This document shows, in pieces, positions 12,773 through 23,679 of a stretch of 64,000 bases of DNA (position 1 is the first letter of the stretch; the number at the start of each line of letters is the position of its first letter). The position numbers and the translations under genes were made by a program. This DNA comes from Halicephalobus mephisto (Eukaryota > Nematoda > Chromadorea > Rhabditida > Panagrolaimidae), in assembly GCA_009193035.1 (NCBI GenBank), contig SWDT01000006.1:496001-560000 (forward strand), written 5' to 3'. The notes under the pieces are model-generated. The model had not been told where the DNA came from and did no database searches. It saw nothing but the letters and a program-made list of their open reading frames with translations.

Positions 12773-13964
12773 TTAGGCTTTGTTCCATTCGTTCTTCCAA
12801 GTACGGTATTGGGCGTCGTAGAAGACACTCAGTTCCTTCTTGCTGACAATACCATTTTTGTCAGAATCCAGATTCTGAAAAATCAAAAATAATTTTAAAA
12901 AGTATTTTTAATTGTATTTGATTTGTTCGATCTTTCGAAATAAAGCATTTTTAAGGATAAATCCAGCTGTTGAAGACTAGTGTGAAGAGGAGATAACAGA
13001 GTTAATTGGAAGACGGGAATTCAGCCTTCAGTTGGTGCTCCCAATCCACCCTCCTTCGTTCCAGGACCCAAAGTTACTAATTAGATATTTTTAATTTATA
13101 TAAAAATATATATTTTCGTTTCGGGACTAAATATTAAAGAAATTAGATGTTTTTCAATTTATATAAAAATCTATATTTTCGTTCTATGATCCAAAGTTAC
13201 TAATTAAATGTTTTCAATTTATATAAAAATCTACATTTTCGTTCCAGGACCCAAAGTTACTAATTAGATGTTTTTAAATTTGTGTAAAAGATATTTCCAC
13301 TTTGAGACCAAAGGTTGGAAGTTTGTTTTATATTCTTAAAGATCACCGGAAAAGTTCCCTACTTTGTTTCTGCAGAATTTGAACCAATTACACACAATTG
13401 AAAAACAATTTTTTTAAACGAAAACGTTCTATTTTGTTTTTGAAAGTAAATGGAATCTCACCGAATCGTCTCCCAAAGGCAGAATCTTCTTCAGGCCGGC
13501 TTTGGCCTCTTCCAAGGTGACTTTCCCGTCCTTGTCAACATCGAGAAACTTGTAAACTAAAAAAAATTATTTTAAATCCAAAATAAATTTCAATAAATAT
13601 TTATAATTTAAAATTTTATTTTAAAAACATGAATTTCTTTAAATTTCTAAATAAAAAACATGAATTTTTTAATTTTTCAATAAAAAAAAACATGAATTTT
13701 TTAAACTTTTCATATAAAAAATAAGAATTTTTTAACTTTTCAATAAAAAAAACATGAATTTTTTAAACTTTTTATATAAAAAATAAGAATTTTTTAAATT
13801 TTTAAATAAAAAAAATGAATTTTAAAACTTTTTTTAACAGAATTAATATCCGCAGTACACTTACTTGAGTTCTTGACAGCTTTAGAGTTGTTTTTCACAT
13901 TTTTGGATTGAACAACGAAAATCAAAGTTACAAACACCAAAAAAATAAAAATTTTTTGATTCAT
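12773..13964 (-). CDS. Small secreted two-EF-hand calcium-binding protein
   Basis: Three minus-strand exons (13865-13964, 13462-13556, 12773-12874) join to 98 residues. Residues 1-20 (MNQKIFIFLVFVTLIFVVQS) form a signal peptide. Two canonical EF loops follow: D39-V-D-K-D-G-K-V-T-L-E-E50 and D68-S-D-K-N-G-I-V-S-K-K-E79, with acidic residues at positions 1, 3 and 12 and Gly at 6. Each loop lies in its own exon. Calcium binding is well supported by the motifs. Secretion follows from the leader and the absence of another membrane segment. The role is unknown; the family is the broad calmodulin-like EF-hand group. The first intron holds AT-rich tandem repeats and the second holds the right arm of the long inverted repeat. 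A TATA box and GATA sites lie just upstream. Confidence 0.85.
12967..13270 (-). repeat. Right arm of the long-range inverted repeat, inside an intron
   Basis: This is the reverse-complement copy of 1-299, best conserved over 12967-13140. It carries two extra AACTTTGGRTCC subunits on its outer side. It lies wholly within the second intron of the EF-hand gene (12875-13461) and does not disturb its exons. Confidence 0.85.
13600..13840. repeat. AT-rich tandem repeat in intron 1 of the EF-hand gene
   Basis: Four to five units close to AAAAACATGAATTTTTTAA, plus a CATATAAAAAATAAGAA variant, spaced about 45-55 bases apart. Low complexity; no coding content. Confidence 0.6.
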
Positions 13965-13999
13965 TTTCGAGAAACTGATCTAGATTTTTCGTTCATTCC

Positions 14000-14061
14000 T
14001 TTTATATCCACCTCGGTATCTGTGTCAAGTTATCTTATTTTGGAATTTTGCCCCAGATAAG
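14000..14061 (-). promoter_or_regulatory. TATA box and two GATA sites upstream of the EF-hand gene
   Basis: On the minus strand GGATATAAAAGG (TATA core 14006-14000) lies 36 bases before the ATG at 13964. This fits a very short leader. Further upstream are AGATAA (minus strand, 14035-14030) and AGATAAG (plus strand, 14055-14061). GATA-type sites near a TATA box are typical of nematode intestinal genes driven by ELT-2-class factors (established knowledge). Intestinal expression is inferred. Confidence 0.55.
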
Positions 14062-14346
14062 CGGCAATTTTAATCGAGAAAAATAACCATAAAAAAGTTT
14101 CTCAAAGTTTTTGGCAAAATGCCCATTTTCGTTTTTCCTTTTATCTTCTTATTTTCGCGCAAAAGGAAAAACGGACAATCAATTCGTTTACGTGGAATCA
14201 GTTTTGTTGGCTTTGGTTTAGATTTAAAATTCCAATTTTATTTGATGAATCTGGCTGAACGGTTTTTTCTAAACACATTCTCGCAGTTTGTCGGTCTTTT
14301 CTTGATTGACTGATCGAAAAAGAAAAGTGTGTTCGCCCACGGCATT

Positions 14347-16309
14347 ATGAACAGGAGTTGGGAGCAGAACTCGGCGCTTCCAGGAAGGTGCGTTTAGATT
14401 GATTTATTTCTTTTTCGTCATGAATAGGATATGGGAGCATTTCAGTGTCAAGCCCGTCTTCGGGGCTCGGTATCCGCCGCTTCAGAAAGACGCAATGGCA
14501 CCGACGAAAACCGATACAAAATTCCAAGACTATGAAAGCAGGTTGGTGATCTGTGAAAGTTTATCCTCATATATCAATTTCCTTTTTGACATATTTATAA
14601 ATCTAAATTCCATCAATTTGATATATGGAAACATCTTGCTAGTCTCTGAATTTTCATCCTCATATATCAATTTCTTTTTTCACATATTTATAAATCTAAA
14701 TTCCATCAATTTGATATGTGAAATAAGCTGTTAGTCTAATATTTGACCCTCATATATCGATTTTTCTTTTAATGTGTTTATAGTTATGAGTTTTATTAAT
14801 TTGATATTCGAGCAAGTTTTTAAGCTGTTTTTAACCAGAAAATTCACTTTTAGTGTGTCTGATGTCTGGGACGCGGGGGTTACGGTGGACAGCAACTTGG
14901 TCTCGTCTTCAGCGGCAAAGGTTCTTCAGATGCATGCCACGAGGAACACCAAGAACGACCTCGTGATGCCCAACTGCCACCCGATGCCGTCCAAGAACAG
15001 CAGAGTCAGGGCGATGCAACTTCTGGCTATCCAGCGAGATCCCGTTGCTGGAGCGCCGACAATGCAAACTCCTTCAAGTTCCCCTCTTCCGGCTAGTGGT
15101 ATTTATCCTAGATTGCCAGAGGCAGGGACTAGTTCGATGCAGAGACAACTGTCGCCTTCGAGTAGTCAGCAGAAGCCTAAAGTTTTGGAAAGCAAGTCTC
15201 CATTTAAGTGTAAAAATCGATTTTTGTCTTTTAGCGACGGATTCGATGAGATTTGACAGATTGAGGCAACTTCTCGAAGAAGACGGAATCATCGAAATCG
15301 AGCAACTGCGGAAGAACTGCTGGATGGGGATTCCACACGTCCTCCGGCCTAAAGCTTGGAGGATTCTCAGCGGCTACGTCCCTACCCACGCTGCCAGAAG
15401 AGATGAAACTCTCGGGAAAAAACGGAAAGAATACTGGCATTTCGTCGAGCAGTATTTCCACACCCGATATGACGAGCAACATCAAGAAACTTTGTAAGTT
15501 TTCACTTTGCTTACTGAGTAGTATCTCGTTCGTTCCAGTCGACAGATAAGCATCGATGTGCCCCGGATGTCGCCGTTGATTCCCCTCTTCCAACAAAAGC
15601 GGGTTCAGGAAATTTTTGAGAGAATTCTGTACATTTGGGCCGTTAGACATCCCGCCAGTGGATATGTCCAAGGAATCAACGACCTAGTGACGCCATTTTT
15701 CGTGGTATTTTTGTCGGAGTATATATCCTCCGATATCGATGTAGGTAGTTTTGATGTTGCTCAGCTTCATGACGAGCTCTACAATGTAGAAGCCGACAGT
15801 TTTTGGTGTGTTTCTTCTTTATTGAGTACGATTCAAGACAATTATACATTTGCTCAACCTGGCATCCAGAGGAAAGTACTGGCTTTGAAGGACCTGACGG
15901 GCAGAGTGGACGTGGCTTTGTATAGACATCTGGAGAACAACCAAGTGGAATTCCTTCAGTTTGCCTTCAGATGGATGAACAACCTTCTGATGAGAGAAAT
16001 ACCTCTAAGGGCGACGATAAGACTCTGGGATACTTATTTGTCGGAAAGATCTGGATTTTCGGAATTCCATACTTATGTCTGTGTAGCGTTCTTGAGACTT
16101 TGGTCGAAACAGCTTTTGGCTGAAAATGATTTTCAAGTAAGCTTATTTTTCATATATAATTAATGTTTTAAAATGTCTAGGGAATACTTTTATTGCTTCA
16201 AAACCTCCCAACACAACGATGGACAGACAAGCAAATTTGCGAATTAACGGCAGATGCATATAGTTTGATGCAGGTATTCCACGGAGCAAAGAATCATCTA
16301 AGCTCTTGA
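14347..16309 (+). CDS. TBC domain Rab GTPase-activating protein, TBC1D22 type
   Basis: Six exons (14347-14387, 14446-14541, 14854-15209, 15235-15493, 15539-16136, 16181-16309) give 492 residues, close to human TBC1D22A/B (about 505-517). The N-terminal third is Ser/Pro-rich and unstructured. The TBC domain runs from about residue 185 (KNCWMGIPHVLRPKAW) to 470. Both catalytic fingers are present: Arg260 in ISIDVPRM and Gln295 in SGYVQGINDL, so GAP activity is expected. TBC1D22 proteins act at the Golgi and have been linked to ACBD3 and Rab33-class GTPases (family knowledge). The donor of intron 3 (AAGT before GTAAAAAT at 15210) was chosen because it alone keeps the frame. The cyclophilin gene follows 432 bases downstream on the same strand. 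Confidence 0.88.
14555..14800. repeat. Three-copy intronic tandem repeat, about 108 bp
   Basis: Within intron 2 of the TBC gene, three units share CCTCATATATCAATTTC, CATATTTATAAATCTAAA and TTCCATCAATTTGATAT. The third is more diverged. No coding content. Confidence 0.7.
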
Positions 16310-16741
16310 GGGAATTGACAACTGGTTTTGGTGATTGATTTCTGTTCGATTTATTTATAACAAAAGAAGGAAAATTAAATATTGAGATTAAAAATAAAAT
16401 TTTCCAAAGAGTTTGATGCAGCCGATGGTTTGAATTTTCCAGGTTTATCTTATTTGAGGAATGTCCTTCCTGGGGCGGAGATGGTATGTCTGGTCTGTGA
16501 TTTCGTTTGGTTTCGAAACGAAAATTATTAAATAATGCGAAATTACTTCTTGGCGTTTTTCCTCTTTTTAATGTTTGTTTTTTCTTTTTAATATGTTGAT
16601 ATGGATGTAAGGAAAAAGAATACTCTATTTAAAATCACAATGAGTCTTTAAATTGTACCTATTGCATCCTGTTTTTCTGATTTCAAATATCTTGTCTGAT
16701 CCCGCTTTTTAGCTGATTCTAGACCTAATCCTTCTCCTCCA
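16310..16741. other. Spacer between the TBC and cyclophilin genes
   Basis: No coding frame. A CGCTTTTTAG acceptor-like site ending at 16712 lies 30 bases before the cyclophilin ATG. It could be a trans-splice acceptor, which would make cyclophilin a downstream operon gene or an SL1 gene. Confidence 0.4.
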
Positions 16742-17349
16742 ATGGCCAAACCTAAAGTTTTCTTCGATATATCAATCGCCGCGAAACCTGCTGGTCGGAT
16801 TATAATAGAACTAAGAGGAGACGTGGTCCCGAAGACGGCGGAGAACTTCAGAGCTCTCTGTACTGGAGAAAGGGGAGTAGGAAAGCTTGGGAAACCACTT
16901 CACTTCAAGGGATGCAAGTTCCACAGAATCATCCCGGAGTTTATGCTCCAAGGAGGGGACTTCACCGCTGGCAACGGCACTGGAGGTAAGAATGAAGGTT
17001 TTTCACATTTTAATTTGATGTTTTCAGGCGAAAGTATCTACGGTGAGAAGTTTGAGGACGAGAATTTCGAATTGAAACACACGGAACCGGGAGTTTTGTC
17101 AATGGCCAACGCTGGACCGAACACGAACGGAAGTGAGTTTTGGAATAACTGGCTATATCTATTCCAGTCTGTTTAGGCCAGTTCTTCATCTGCACAGAAG
17201 TCACGGACTGGCTCAATGGAAAGCACGTCGTCTTCGGCAAGATCGTCGATGGGATGGACGTCGTGAAAGCGATCGAATCCAAGGGAAGTCCCAGTGGAAA
17301 GCCGTCTTGCGAAGTTATCATCGCCGATTGTGGGCAATTGCCTCCTTAA
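16742..17349 (+). CDS. Cytosolic peptidyl-prolyl isomerase (cyclophilin A type, CYN-3/CYN-7 like)
   Basis: Three exons (16742-16985, 17028-17132, 17177-17349) give 173 residues, the usual length of nematode CYN-3/CYN-7. The single cyclophilin fold is complete. The catalytic Arg62 lies in [15 protein letters not shown], Gln70 in the same block, Trp128 (cyclosporin contact) in TDWLNGKH and His133 just after it. The divergent loop with [13 protein letters not shown] is typical of nematode and plant cytosolic cyclophilins. There is no signal peptide, RRM or RING extension, so it acts as a free cytosolic prolyl isomerase and folding helper. The first-exon Met is preceded by a TTTTTAG acceptor 30 bases upstream. 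Confidence 0.93.
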
Positions 17350-17726
17350 ACTCTTAACCTCTCGATTGGATTTCACTTGTCTTTGGATCTCTGAATCGGA
17401 TAAACTAAAACAAAAATTACATCCCGATTTCTTGTGGATTGGTTTTCATGGATTTTCTTCAAAATTACACTTTTTCAATTTTAGGTTATTTTGAAGGAAA
17501 TGTTGAAATTTTCTCAAAGATCAACAAGTTCAAAAAAGTTCAAAAAATCTGGTTGAAGATGTTAGAAATTAAATAGGATTTTTCAGATTTTTTTATAATT
17601 AACGTCGTGGGAATTTAGGCTCGGATCAAGAACATTCAGAGGGAAATTCAGCAAGGACGACGTAGACATAAGATTTAATTTGACTCACTTTTTGGTGGAA
17701 ACGACTTTGGATAATGTTTTGTTTTT

Positions 17727-17834
17727 CAATAGTGACTGATTACTGTTCTAAGTTCAATGGTACCGTTCACACTTTTTAAACGAACATTAGCTTGGATAGT
17801 GTCCTGTTTTGATAGCGACTAATCACTATCCTCG
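17727..17834. repeat. Copies of the dispersed GGATAGTGACT / AGTCACTATCC word
   Basis: AATAGTGACTGATT lies at 17728-17741, TTGGATAGTGTCCTG near 17793 and the palindrome GATAGCGACTAATCACTATC at 17811-17830. The same word, in both orientations, recurs at 40812-40925, 52700-52810 and as a ten-element array at 61858-62175. Confidence 0.7.
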
Positions 17835-17931
17835 GTCAATGATATTGGTTCCGTGTTCGTCCTGCGAGGAAGCTGAAGAATCAACTATGGCTGAAATTGC
17901 TCCCCGGGGTCACTTGACAACTAACTGCCGC

Positions 17932-17937
17932 TATAAA
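17932..17937 (+). promoter_or_regulatory. TATA box of the CCCH gene, overlapping an upstream ATG
   Basis: TATAAA overlaps an in-frame ATG at 17937 (TATAAATG). Because transcription starts some 25-30 bases downstream of a TATA box, that ATG should not be in the mRNA, and translation should begin at the next ATG, 17973. This decides the start of the CCCH protein. Confidence 0.6.
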
Positions 17938-17972
17938 TGCTAACCGGGATTTGGGTGTTCAGCAGTCTGAAT

Positions 17973-18407
17973 ATGTCTCCTTATCGTCGATCTTGCTCCG
18001 TCGACCTCGCCATCTATGAGTGCGTCCACTACCCTTCCGGACTCCCGATTACTCCGGCTACAGTACCCTCTGTCCTCAAAACCGCTCTTTGTCAGCAGTA
18101 TGTGCGGACCAGAAGGTGCTCTTATGGCGATTACTGTAAGTTCGCTCATTCCTTCTCCGAACTCAGACTGGATTCCAACAACGTCGAGGACAAAGCTCCA
18201 GAACCTCACGTCTGCGGAAACGGTAGCCCGTTGAATAAAATGAATTTCCCGAAAATTGGAGAATTTGACAAAGCGCCTGGGGGCCTGGTCAAAGGCAGAC
18301 CCGTCCGACCTCAAAGAACATTGTCTTCTTCGAGCGATTCCTCGACCGCTTCGTCGACTAGCGAGAAACATTACTTGCCTCTCTTCGGAACTGTTTCTGG
18401 TTATTAG
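17973..18407 (+). CDS. Single CCCH zinc-finger RNA-binding protein (tristetraprolin type)
   Basis: One uninterrupted exon of 144 residues. The finger is C40-x8-C49-x5-C55-x3-H59 (CQQYVRTRRCSYGDYCKFAH), exactly the TTP spacing, and it follows the leader KTALC, equivalent to the KTEL leader of TTP fingers. Only one finger is present, whereas vertebrate TTP and many nematode germline proteins (PIE-1, MEX-5, POS-1) have two. The rest is polar, with a Ser/Thr run near the C terminus (LSSSSDSSTASSTSE) that could be phosphorylated. The family binds AU-rich 3-prime UTRs and controls mRNA decay or translation. Its role here is inferred. A TATA box 36-41 bases upstream suggests a sharp, regulated promoter. 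Confidence 0.85.
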   Translation: MSPYRRSCSVDLAIYECVHYPSGLPITPATVPSVLKTALCQQYVRTRRCSYGDYCKFAHSFSELRLDSNNVEDKAPEPHVCGNGSPLNKMNFPKIGEFDKAPGGLVKGRPVRPQRTLSSSSDSSTASSTSEKHYLPLFGTVSGY

Positions 18408-18990
18408 TTTATTTGCATCAAGTTAGAGAAATAAAAGGTTAAAAATCATCAGATAGTTCCACGTACATCACGATTCAAATTCGAACACAAATATAACATT
18501 ATTTTAGTTTATTTAAAAAACTTAAATTAGAATTTGTTTTTTCTGGAAACTTCTGAAATAAAAGAATTTTCAAAATTCGATTCAGATTTCTCAATACACT
18601 CTCCAAAAGTAATTCAGACTACTGAAATCAGTGTAAAAATATGTAATGACGAAAAATTGATAATATTAAAATAGAAAATGAAAAATTTAAAAACGAACAA
18701 TCGAATATTAAACGCGTGATATATGAATTTTTTTACATTTCTCTGGTTTTCCCAGAAAAATGCCCAACAAAAAAGGAATGTTGGTTCTGAGTATTCATCT
18801 CATTAACTGCAAAATATGGTAGAATTTACCTCGAAATTGTCAAATAATAAAAGTATTTTAAAATAATTTCTTCGGTTTTGAAATAGACCTTCTCCCGCCA
18901 TTTTTGGCGTTGTGTGGCTTACCTGTCCGCTCGCATTTCGGATTTCTCGAAGCTTTCGTGGTCAACTGGATACGGAATCTTCTTTTTAAA
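18408..18990. other. Spacer between the CCCH gene and the candidate operon
   Basis: AATAAA at about 18430 is the likely poly(A) signal of the CCCH gene. The rest is AT-rich with no coding frame and must contain the promoter of the downstream gene chain. No TATA box was recognised. Confidence 0.45.
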
Positions 18991-20078
18991 ATGGATGTGA
19001 AGAATGCTGAATATTCGTTCATGTCTCAGGAGCGGGTCAACTGGCCGAAGGATATGCTGAAAGCCCTGAGTTGTCCGCCTGTGGAAAACGCTCACAAGTT
19101 GATCAAACGGGTCTGTTTTTCTTTGTTGATTTTTTATATAAAACTCTCCAGATTATCGAGCAAATTGCTGTGAAGAATGATAGAAACCTGAATGTGGAAC
19201 TGCAGACAGAAATGGACCGGGTTTTCTTTGGGGACGATCTGCCGATGACGGACAAGTACAAGGTGGTCGTTTTCCTGGTGAATGTGCTGACTTTTGAGGT
19301 GACCGACGACAGGATCAGAGAGACCTTGTTTGATTTTATATTTCTGAGTGGACACAGGGAATCTGCCAATCACAAGAATAGGATGAAGCTGCTCGCCATT
19401 GCTGCTAGTCTCGCTGTCCAGTACCCGTCTCACAAGTTCCTCGAATGCGTGGCTAGTTGGCTCCTTGTCGATGGAAGATCTGAGCCGGAAGGGGACTTGA
19501 TTGTCCAGTCCCTTATCGAGCAGTTTGTGTTTGTAAATCCGCGTTATGGACTGTACCGGTTCGTGGAGGACCTGAGAGTCACTTGTCTTCCTCTAGCCGC
19601 TGTCATTCTGGTCTACGCTGCATCCGAATCGAATTTCGCCACATCTGAGACAGCCGTTCCATTGATAAACCTGCTCGGTAAGTGGCTTGTCAAGAAGACT
19701 TACGAGTTCGTCAACGTCATCAAGACCTGTTCTCATCTGAGTTCCGAGCTAGCTCTTGTTGTAAGTCCTTTCTCCCGCTACTTCACTCACAACTGCCTTC
19801 AGAGAATCCCGATCATGCTCAAGTACTGCTGCACCAACGGAGTTCAAGACGACGACCACGATCGATTCCAAGTTGGACTTCTGAAACTAATGGAGGAAAC
19901 CTCGAAAGCTAAGATCGGTATGAATCTCAACTTCTTGATCACTGTGGATTACTCAAAACTGAACGAGGTGGATGCACAACGAACCCTGGAATGCGCTTAT
20001 ACGACCGTCAGATGGAACTTGATTCAAAAGGGAGATTTACATAGGGAAATGCAAGCCAAGATAGAGGCGGAATGCTAA
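18991..20078 (+). CDS. INTS15-like protein (Integrator subunit, C7orf26 family)
   Basis: Exons 18991-19110, 19152-19760 and 19803-20078 give 334 residues. The segment NRMKLLAIAASLAV...FLECVASWLL resembles the human C7orf26/INTS15 segment with SRM, a Leu/Ala helix and LECAASWL. The surrounding helical pattern (RETLFDFIF upstream, VNPRYGLYRFVEDL downstream) also lines up in order. INTS15 is the most recently recognised subunit of the Integrator complex, which cleaves nascent snRNAs and attenuates paused Pol II transcription. This protein is shorter than the human one (about 450) and lacks its Pro-rich tail. The assignment rests on recalled similarity and is moderate. The second intron (19761-19802) is only 42 bases, frame-preserving and stop-free, so a version with 14 extra residues is possible. 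LIN-25 follows 135 bases downstream. Confidence 0.6.
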
Positions 20079-20213
20079 TATTGTTATAACGAGTGATTTC
20101 TCAAATCCGGGTGTTTTTTGAATTGTTGTTTGTATTTGGAATCTGTGCTCAAAGTGTCCGATTCACTTTGATATCTTTGAAATTTTCGAATCTGTTTTGT
20201 ATCTGTTTTTAGG

Positions 20214-23200
20214 ATGTCTTGTGATCACGAATACAAGAAAACTCAGGAACTTATCAAAACACTCAATGACAGTAAAGCTAAAGTTGAACAAGTTTTGGAT
20301 CTCTGTGGTGAGTGGTTTTTTAAATCTCTTTATAAAATCCATTATAGATGAATTCATCACTGACAATCGGACAACTGGTAGTGAATTCGCAATAGAAAAC
20401 GCTGAAGCTTTAGTTGCTGGTGGTTTTATTCGTGAAGATACTCTGTTGAATGCTTACACTTTTGATTTTGATGCTTGGGATCAGCCGGAAACAGTGATTC
20501 AGAATTGTCAACGGTTGAAAGAGATTTTGGATGCTTACAAATTTGATTATACGATAGCATTAGAACGACAGAAATTTTGTGCTAGAGCTTTTGATTTTTT
20601 TATTTGGATGCTGGATGGGATTAGATATTCGTTGACGAAGTTGAAACCGGAAATAACGGGAATTCAGAAAAGTATTGGAACTTTATTGGAAACTTTGTTC
20701 GAATTTTGTGGGAAACAGATTTACTGTCTTTTGATCTATGTATATATTAATCAAATTAACGACAAAAGTAAGTTTATTTTTTACTTTTTATTGTTTTAAT
20801 TGATTGTTTTAGTTGATCAAGAGGTGATTGTGAAACAGGCAAACTATGTCGTTGAGAATATTGAAAGCTACAAAAACTTTTACTTTGATCAAGATGTAAT
20901 TTCGAAGATTGAGGAACTGCCAAAGCTTGTGAAATCAGTGTTAGAAGGTCCGAAAGCAAGAGCTCAAAAGAAAAGTACTAATGTTGTGCCTGAAAACAAG
21001 CCGGGAGTATTGACTTTGGGGTCTATCTACGCTTGTTTCAAGATGAATGACACTGATTTTGATGTAGCTGAAGCTATACTTATTTTTAGTCATTCTATTG
21101 AAATTCCGAGGGTGGAAATGATTGTGGATTTGCTTAGAGTTGGACTTTTGATACAACTTAAGGATAACGATCCGGGAAGAGCTGCTCTAGTTGATGTTTT
21201 TTCGTTTTTGAGAATTCCGAATATTTTAAAAATAATGGTAGATTATTTGAACGTCAAGAAAGAACAACTTTTCGAAGCCTTGAAGACGTTTTTGGATTAC
21301 AAAAGTCTCCTAAATGCAGCGGATCTGAATAACAAATGTAATTATTGCGAACATTTGTGCTCTGCTCTAATTGAAAAACAATTGATTACTGGTGATCAAG
21401 CAGACGAATTGATCAAGAAAAGACTAGCAATTATTGATAATAATGATGAACTTGGAGAAATGCTGCAATCTACGGAGTTAACCTTAAAGTCTAAGTTGCG
21501 AATGGTTAGAATGGCAGAACAGATTGCTAGTGCTTTGTTTTCATGTTTTGGAAACGAAGGGAAATTGTTAAGTTTGATTGACAAACTTTTATTGAAAATT
21601 GATGGTACTATTGAAAGAGTTTGTGCAGTTATGAGTGCTAATGGAGATTTGGATGGATTTGTGGAGAAATTGATCCAGATTAATAAAAAAGCCGAAACTG
21701 CTGGACCTAATTCTCCGAATTTGAGAGGTTCGAGAATGAATGCCTTCAGCGTTAGTTTTATGGTTTTGGTAAAATTGAAATACATGTTTAATGATTTGGT
21801 GGGTTTTTTTGTAGTTGAGTAATTGTTCAGAAATTATTTTAGAGACTTCATGATTATCCGGAAAATTCGAAATTTCAATTGTGGTGGGAAACTTATGAAA
21901 CTTGTTTGTTGAATAGATCTCCTATGATTATGGAAGTTGGACAGAAAGAGAGTTGTGCTGTGCATTATGATTATGTCAAGAATTCTCGACCTTTTTGGAC
22001 AGAAACAAGTGATCTTACAACGGCGATAGACAGTATTCCTGGGATTGGAGAGCTTATAATGGATGAATGTAGAAGAGCTTTTTTGAAAAGTTCATCTGAT
22101 ATTGAGAATGTTTTGATTCCTTTTGCAGAACTGCCTTGTTTACTTGTTTGTTTGATTCAATGGTTGGAAACTAAATTGTGCTCTTCGGAAAATAGTTATG
22201 AACTTCCGAAATTTATTGATGAAGCTTTGTCAAGTATGAGAAAAAATCAGAATTGCAGCGATCAATTGATATTTGCTATGTATTTGGTAGATTATGGATT
22301 AAAACATCTGATAAAAAAAAGATTAAGGGAACCGAGGTATACTTGGTTGGTGACGTCTGCTAGAAGAGAACTTCCGAGTTTGAAACATTTTGAAGTTCCT
22401 GATGAACAAGTTATGAAAGAAGCATATATTTTTGCAAATCAACAAGCTTGGGCAAGTCCTGATGTGATTAAATTAGTTACAAATTCGAATTTTAAAGTTT
22501 GGGTACGTTGTTGGTTGAATCAAATTTTAAAAGTTAAAAGTGAAGATGAAGTTTTTTCTGCTGTGAAATTGTTTCTTGCTACGGGATTTATTAGAGGAAC
22601 TTCGACTTTATCTGAAATGAGTCAACAATTAGTGGATTTGATGATGCAAACAGAAAGTCCAGTTACTAATCTGCATTGTGCTAGACCTTTGACATGGCTT
22701 TTGGTGAGATTATTGATTTTGCAAATTTATACAGAACAAGTTAGAAGAAGACAAGATGTTCAGAAAAGGAAGAATAGTCTTAAAAGAAGAAGAAGTCAAG
22801 TTGAAGAGGATGGAAATGAGGAGATTTTTATTCCTCCTCCGGCTAAACTACAGAAAGTGGAAGATATGGTTGCAGCATTGAATTTGAAAGTTGATAGAGA
22901 AATTGATGATTGTTTGAAGGAACAGATTGAAAAACAGTATGAGTATGTTTATGAAACTCAAAAGGAATTTGAAAGAATGCAAAGTATATATATTTTTGAT
23001 GAAGATAAACCAGGTATTCCTGATCTTGATTTGGATGATGAACCCCTTCCGACAGGGGAATTTTGGCCAACACCTAAAATTATTCATAAATTGAATCATG
23101 AATTGTTTAGGAATTTTGAAGAAGTTAAATCTCAAGCTGCTGTTACTTCTATGACTATATTTATGACTTTGAAGAGGATTGAGAAACAGGTTAAGGTTCC

Positions 23201-23493
23201 GGTTCTTCGAGGGCCTGTGACTTTTGTGGTTTATTTATTGGGAGAATTGGCTATGGCACCGAGATCAAGATTTTATTACAAGTTTTTGTTGATATATCTT
23301 TGGCCTGAATTTGTGAGTTTTTTTTATTGTTTATCGGTTATTTATTGATTTGTAGTTTGTCTACGTGACTAGAGTGGAGCCGTTTGGGCTGTCCGTCAAC
23401 GAGATGCTTAAGCTATATGACATACGAGACAGGGAACAACTTGATCATCTTCTTTATTTTGCGTGCTTGAAAAGGAGACTTGGAGCTGCTTGA
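20214..23493 (+). CDS. lin-25: Mediator subunit MED24 (LIN-25)
   Basis: Five exons (20214-20307, 20348-20767, 20813-21798, 21843-23312, 23356-23493) give 1035 residues; human MED24 has 989. Diagnostic stretches line up in order with MED24: FSFLRIPNILKIM, then LLNAADLNNKCNYCEHLC followed by LIEKQLITGDQADELIKKR, then FSVSFMVLVKL and WWETYETCL. MED24 belongs to the Mediator tail with MED16 and MED23. In C. elegans the ortholog LIN-25 works with SUR-2/MED23 downstream of Ras in vulval fate (established knowledge). A Lys/Arg-rich segment (KRKNSLKRRRSQ) near residue 810 may be a nuclear localisation signal. The start follows GTTTTTAGG directly, as expected for a trans-spliced downstream operon gene. 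Exons 2-4 use A/T-ending codons heavily, while the last exon does not. Confidence 0.85.
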
Positions 23494-23679
23494 ATACATT
23501 CCAGAAAATTGTACAAAAATTAATTTAAAAAAAGAAAATAAAAATGTTTACAAGGTTTTGGATATTTTTGAAAGAGAAATGTCCCAAAGGGAAAAGTGTC
23601 AGTTGTATTGGTCTCATGCACGTAGACTTGCGTTATTTCTGGCTTTTCATTGATTTGAAGAGGAAACTCGGTTTTCTCG

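Larger units (their letters stand above)
17350..17972. other. Spacer between cyclophilin and CCCH genes
   Basis: The first part is cyclophilin 3-prime UTR. The second part holds repeat words at 17727-17834 and the promoter of the CCCH gene with its TATA box. No coding frame was seen. Confidence 0.5.

Noticed and set aside
14119..14313. 64-codon plus-strand frame with a hydrophobic start
   Set aside because: Lies in the promoter region between the EF-hand and TBC genes; no splice links, no family and AT-driven Phe content.
19134..19433. Minus-strand frames opposite the INTS15-like gene
   Set aside because: Shadows of the plus-strand coding frame.
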